The notes under the pieces were generated by a model, which saw only the letters and a program-made list of their open reading frames with translations, was not told the origin of the DNA and searched no databases. DNA of 64,000 nucleotides, taken from Flavobacterium piscisymbiosum (lineage in GTDB: Bacteria; Bacteroidota; Bacteroidia; Flavobacteriales; Flavobacteriaceae). Positions within the stretch are counted from its first letter, which is position 1. Each line of letters starts with the position of its first letter. Shown one piece after another: positions 59,852-64,000 of the stretch. The stretch covers positions 248,001-312,000 of the forward strand of contig NZ_JAJJMM010000001.1 in the NCBI RefSeq assembly GCF_020905295.1, given 5' to 3'. Position numbers and translations under genes: made by a program.

Positions 59852-62800
59852 TTAAAAATTAACTGTTAAACCAAACGATACGGTTTTTGTGACACCATAA
59901 ACATTTAAAGACTGACCGTTGTTGGATCTTTCTCCAATATTATTTAATCTTGGATCCATTCCTTTTCTTTTAGACCATAAAGCTAAATTTGATCCCATTA
60001 AACTAAATTTAGTTGATTGAACACCCAAATTCTTAAGTGCCATATTCTTAAAATCATAAGATATAGAGACATCCTGCAGACTTAAATAATCAGACTTACT
60101 TAAAAAGTAATCAGATGTTGTCATTTGAAAAGTAGATATGTGATCAATTCTTGGAATATCTGAATTTGGATTGTCAACTGTCCACGCCTTATTAACGTCT
60201 TTGTGATAATTTTGACCTATGTTGTCAGAGCCAGAATACATTGCATTTTGGTAAACTCCATCATACATATATCCGCCCATTTGATAAGCAAAACTGGCCT
60301 GAAAAGTAACATCTCTAAATCTAAATAAAGTTCCAAATCCTCCATATATATTAGGGTTGGCATCTTTACTGCTTAAATATGTAGTTGCATCTCCGTAAAC
60401 ATTAGTCGTTAATTTATTTCCAGTTAATTTTCCACTAGCATCTTTTTCATCCTTGTACCACAATGCATCTCCATTTGTTTTATCAACTCCAGCAAATTCT
60501 TTAAGGAAATAAGAGTAAGCCGGGGCGCCTTCTTCAAAACGAGATATACCCTCATTAAAAGCCGCTGGTAATGATGTTATTTTATTCTTGTAATGCGTAG
60601 CATTTGCCCAAATATTAAAATCGATTTTCTCTTTTTTAATGATATCCAAACCTAAATTGATTTCAACTCCTTTGTTACTCATATCTCCAATATTTTTTGA
60701 AACATACTGAGTTCCCGTTGAAGGTCCAATTGGGAAATTATAAATTAGGTCACTTACATTTCTTTCAAAATATTCAGCTTCAAATGAAATTCTGTCAAAC
60801 AATACAATATCAAATCCAACATTAAGATTTTTTGATTTTTCCCACTTCACATCTCTTTGAGCATCAAAAACGTATAATACACTTGCGTTACCCTCAGCAT
60901 CAGGAAGAATTTCATATTGTGTTTCATAAGCATAATAATTTCTCAAACTACCAAAATAACTCCTATGATTAATTTGTGAAGTTTTAGGATATTGAATATT
61001 ATCATTTCCTTGTTCTCCGTAGCTTCCCTTTATTCTTAAATCCGTAATCCATTTGGTTTTCGGAAAAAATGATTCTTTCATTACAGACCACGCCGCTCCA
61101 AAACCATAAAAATTACCCCATCTATTCTCCGGTGCAAATACAGACGACCCGTCTCTTCTGTAACTACCATTAAAAAAATACTTATTTTTATAATTATAGT
61201 TTACTCTAGAAAAATAACCTTCAACTTTATATAAGTCGTTATATCCATCTAGATAACTATAAGTTGTAGCGTTACTAATATTTGTTAAATCAGGAATAAT
61301 AATATTGTTTTTTTGTCCCGCTAACATTTTTGAAGTATAATCCGAAGACTCATGACCTATCAAAACATCCAGACTATGAGAACCAAAAGTTTTTTTCCAT
61401 GTTATCAATTGCTGATTTGTTAATGTATAATTATTTTTTGTTGCTGTACCAATTCTACCATTTACACCTTCTGCGTCTCCACCAAATCCAGTTGCTGTAT
61501 TTACATAATAACCTGATAATAAATCATAACCAAGATTATATCTAAAATTAAAATCTTTCAAGAAATCAATAGAAATATATGCTCTAGCTCCAAATTTATT
61601 TTCTTCATTTAAGTTTGTGTTTAATAAAGTGGTAGCATACGGATTCATATTTGAGCCATAAGGTCTGTTTCCTGATTTATTAAATTCATAAGCTTTAGAT
61701 CCATCTGCATTATAAATCATGTTACCATTAGTGTCTCTTTGCCATATTGTATAAATTGGTGCTATACTCCTAGCCCAGTTAAATAAATTACTATAGGTAT
61801 TTGATGATACTTGAGAAATAGGTGCCTTTTGATTGGTATGTGCATAATTTACATTTGCACCAACTTTAACTTTGCTTGAAATAATATAATCTATATTAGC
61901 TCTTAAAGTTGCTCTATCAAAACCAGAATTTATTGTATATCCATCATCAGATAAATAACCCAATGATAAATACGAGCTAAGATTATCTGTACTTGACGAT
62001 ATACTTAAATAATGTTCTTGTCTAAAAGAATTACGAAATAATTCTTTTGCCCAATTATCATTGTACAGTAATTTAGCATCAGGATTTATTTCTCCGGTTG
62101 CAGGATTTATTACCTGATTATCTGCTACATTATAATTGTTATAGCCTAACGAATATGAATCACCATTTATAAGGTTTTGGGCCGCAATATTTGATGCAGC
62201 TGCCTGTGTAGTACCTTTATAAATCAATCCGTTTTTTATTCTATTATAAACCGTCTTATAATAATCTCCCGGATCAGTAATCATATCATATTCAGGCACA
62301 GATCTTGAGTTAACTCCTATTTTAGTTTCATAAGTAACCTTTAATTGTCCTTTTTTAGCTTTTTTTGTAGTTACAATGATAACTCCATTTGCACCTCTGC
62401 TTCCATATAATGCATTCGAAGATGCGTCTTTTAGAAAACTAATTGACTCTATATCCTGAGTTGCTATTGAATTTATATCTCCGTTAAAAGGCACGCCGTC
62501 TACTACATATAAAGGAGCATTCGAAGATGAAATAGAACCAATCCCTCTAAACCTTACTTGCGGCGGATCTCCAGGCTGACCTGAATTTGAACTAATTTGA
62601 ACTCCCGCAACTTTACCAGTTAGTGATTGAACAGCATTAGAAGATTGTGAGTTTTCTAACATTTTTGAATCTACCTTTGCAACAGCTCCAGTAATCTCCT
62701 ATTTCTTCTGAGTACCAAAAGCTACAACAACAACTTCATCCAGCTCTTTTCCAACTTCCTTCATCTTTGCATTTACTACTGAGAAAGCGCCAACAGTAAT

Positions 62801-63043
62801 AGTAACATCCTGCATACCTACATAGGAAAATAAAAGAACATCTCCGGTTTTTGCTTTGATTGAATATTTACCATCAAAATCTGTCTGTACACCATTCTTC
62901 GTTCCTTTGACGATAACATTTATCCCAGGTACCGGTGCAGACGCATCTGACACAGTTCCCGAAATAACTCGTTCTTGTGCAAAAAACAACTGAGAACTCA
63001 GTACAACAATCAGTAGTAACAACCCTTTAATTTTTTGTTTCAT
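59852..63043 (-). pseudogene. SusC/RagA TonB-linked receptor interrupted by an in-frame amber codon
   Basis: Full-length SusC-type frame of 1,063 sense codons plus stops in one reading frame, split by a TAG at 62699-62701 (codon 115). The N-terminal piece (62699-63043) carries a signal peptide (1-23), the carboxypeptidase-like beta domain (RVISGTVSDASAPVPG) and the TonB-box region DEVVVVAFGTQKK. After the TAG the frame goes on without shift: EITGAVAKVDSKMLENSQSS, then plug (LQALTGKVAGVQI-type, GRGANGVIIVTTKK) and barrel ending in Phe. The longest ATG-initiated remainder starts at 62662 and lacks any export signal. Likely a recent nonsense mutation (one base from AAG or GAG), a sequencing error or suppressed stop. 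SusD follows after 3 nt. Confidence 0.88.
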
Positions 63044-63321
63044 TGTTTAAATTTTGAATTATTTTGGCGCAACTTATCAAATTAATACAACTTTAACAAG
63101 ATTTTTAATTTTTTTAACACACTAAAAAGTAATCCATTTACTACTTTTAACAAAATTAGATGCTATTAAATAATTGATTTTACATTGCTTAGGAAGGAAA
63201 AGCAACAACTTGTAAGAATTATTACAAAAAATCAAAATCTGACAAAAAATTAAAAAATTTTGACTTTAGTATTAATATTGAGATGCATTGACATCTTTTA
63301 AAAAACTTTAATTAGCGACAT

Positions 63322-63354
63322 AAAAAAAAACGTCTAAAAAATCAATTTCAGACG
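63322..63354 (-). terminator. Intrinsic terminator in the susC leader
   Basis: On the - strand CGTCTGAAA (63354-63346) pairs with TTTTAGACG (63339-63331; one G-U), 6-nt loop, followed by T9. It lies about 280 nt upstream of the SusC start. Confidence 0.65.
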
Positions 63355-63503
63355 GTGATCCTTTTATCATTTTCACTAAATAGTGTACTAATTCAAAATA
63401 GATAAAAATAAATATTAGGAAATATTTTAAGACTACATATTCAAGTAATCGAACTTTAGACTGTTCATTTATTCAAGTTTAATAAACATTAAAAGATATT
63501 ATT
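63322..63503 (-). ncRNA. Candidate small RNA or attenuated leader upstream of susC
   Basis: A transcript beginning about 6-8 nt after the TATTTTTG box (63516-63509) and ending at the T9 of the terminator would be about 180 nt. A 20-codon frame (63370-63308) spans the terminator hairpin, which would fit attenuation, but its start context is weak. Supported only by the promoter-like box plus terminator. Confidence 0.25.
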
Positions 63504-63565
63504 TTTTGCAAAAATATTACAGCACAATCCTTTAAAAAGGAACAATACGTTTTATTAGTAACAAT

Positions 63566-63598
63566 AAAAGCCAATAGTTTTGCAACTATTGGCTTTTT
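63566..63598 (-). terminator. Terminator after argS
   Basis: AAAAGCCAATAGT and ACTATTGGCTTTT form a 13-bp perfect stem with a 5-nt loop and T/A runs, 24 nt beyond the argS stop. Confidence 0.85.
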
Positions 63599-63621
63599 AA
63601 ACTTTTAAGTATTTAAGAAAT

Positions 63622-64000
63622 TTACATTCTTTCCGGAACTTCAATTCCTAGTAATGTAAACGCTGATTTAATGACTTCGGCTACTTTCTGCGAAAGCTGC
63701 ACTCTGAATATCTTTTTAGTCAAATCTACTTCTCCTAATATATGTACCGATTGATAAAATGAATTGTATTCTTTTACCAAATCATAAGTATAATTTGCAA
63801 TTAAAGCAGGGCTGTGATTTTGAGCTGCATTTTGAATTACTTCCGGGAAAAGTTCGATTTGTTTTACCAATTCTTTTTCCTTTTCGTGTAATTCTTCGGT
63901 ATTTGTTATAGCAGAAAAATCAAAATCGGCTTTACGGATTATCGATTGAATTCTGGCATATGTATATTGAATAAACGGTCCAGTATTTCCGGCAAAATCA
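63622..64000 (-). CDS. argS: Arginyl-tRNA synthetase ArgS (C-terminal part)
   Basis: The frame is open to the right window edge, so the gene is cut there; an in-frame ATG at 63870 is internal. Seen from its upstream end the part reads FAGNTGPFIQYTYARIQSI, the conserved segment entering the DALR anticodon-binding domain, then KQIELFPEVIQNAAQNHSPALIANYTYDLVKEYNSFY and the C-terminal LLGIEVPERM, which is the standard end of ArgS. The enzyme charges tRNA-Arg. Confidence 0.93.
   Translation of the reverse strand, partial: DFAGNTGPFIQYTYARIQSIIRKADFDFSAITNTEELHEKEKELVKQIELFPEVIQNAAQNHSPALIANYTYDLVKEYNSFYQSVHILGEVDLTKKIFRVQLSQKVAEVIKSAFTLLGIEVPERM

Larger units (their letters stand above)
63044..63565. 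other. Long AT-rich leader region upstream of the SusC/SusD pair
   Basis: No protein gene is convincing. The region has a - strand -7 box TATTTTTG (63516-63509) and a - strand intrinsic terminator (63354-63322), about 180 nt apart. No regulator gene is adjacent. Confidence 0.5.

Overview
The window looks like a chromosomal segment of a Flavobacterium-like member of the Bacteroidota. The DNA is AT-rich. Promoters follow the Bacteroidota pattern TTG-N17..23-TAnnTTTG rather than -35/-10 boxes. The gene content includes SusC/SusD, HmuR/HmuY, a long signal peptidase I, a type I gap, a TonB energy transducer and many Bacteroidota-typical DUF families. Coding density is high. No tRNA, rRNA, CRISPR array, transposase, integrase or prophage block was seen. 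The only gene of mobile or phage flavour is a solitary KilA-N protein.

Layout: 1-8.95 kb is a + strand run: two envelope DUF proteins, parA-parB-DUF5683-dapB, signal peptidase I and a WbqC-like protein. 9.07-17.6 kb is a - strand run: DPP-IV-type peptidase, EEP hydrolase, two rhomboids coupled to mutL, ribH and a YfgM-like TPR protein. 18-22 kb (+) holds recF, a rhodanese-thioredoxin lipoprotein, a DUF2461 protein and a glycosyltransferase. 22-30.8 kb holds a lipoprotein, a Tat-signalled aminotransferase, murB, a GNAT/PaiB pair, a GT2/ECF-sigma overlap, TonB, a PH-domain protein and an M48 protease. 31-42 kb holds lipA, gap, a hybrid sensor kinase, lpxK, the KilA-N gene, a Nif3-like protein, a coiled-coil protein of the zinc-ribbon family, an alpha/beta hydrolase, an ABM protein and rluF. 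42-53.4 kb (-) holds corA, a three-gene membrane/regulator locus with a shared operator-like motif, folD, ffh and an MBOAT-SGNH-SGNH O-acetylation cluster. 53.7-58.2 kb is a haem-uptake locus (hmuR-hmuY facing a DUF6607 gene) and a secreted unknown. 58.4-63 kb is a SusC/SusD pair whose SusC frame is broken by one in-frame amber codon. The window ends in argS.

Working groups: haem capture by HmuY and HmuR needs TonB energy, and a TonB protein lies in the window. LpxK, MurB, the MBOAT/SGNH set, the glycosyltransferases and LepB serve envelope biogenesis and secretion. MutL, RecF and ParAB serve genome maintenance.

The least explained material is non-coding. Several families of inverted or tandem low-complexity repeats fill many gaps. 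There is a structured REP-like region at 45.8-46.1 kb, a repeated operator motif beside a small winged-helix regulator, and a possible small RNA or attenuator upstream of susC. I found no clear new defence or biosynthetic system. The best leads are the regulator-operator locus, the structured element, the KilA-N gene with its 32-bp palindrome, the zinc-ribbon protein without its cysteines and the susC leader.
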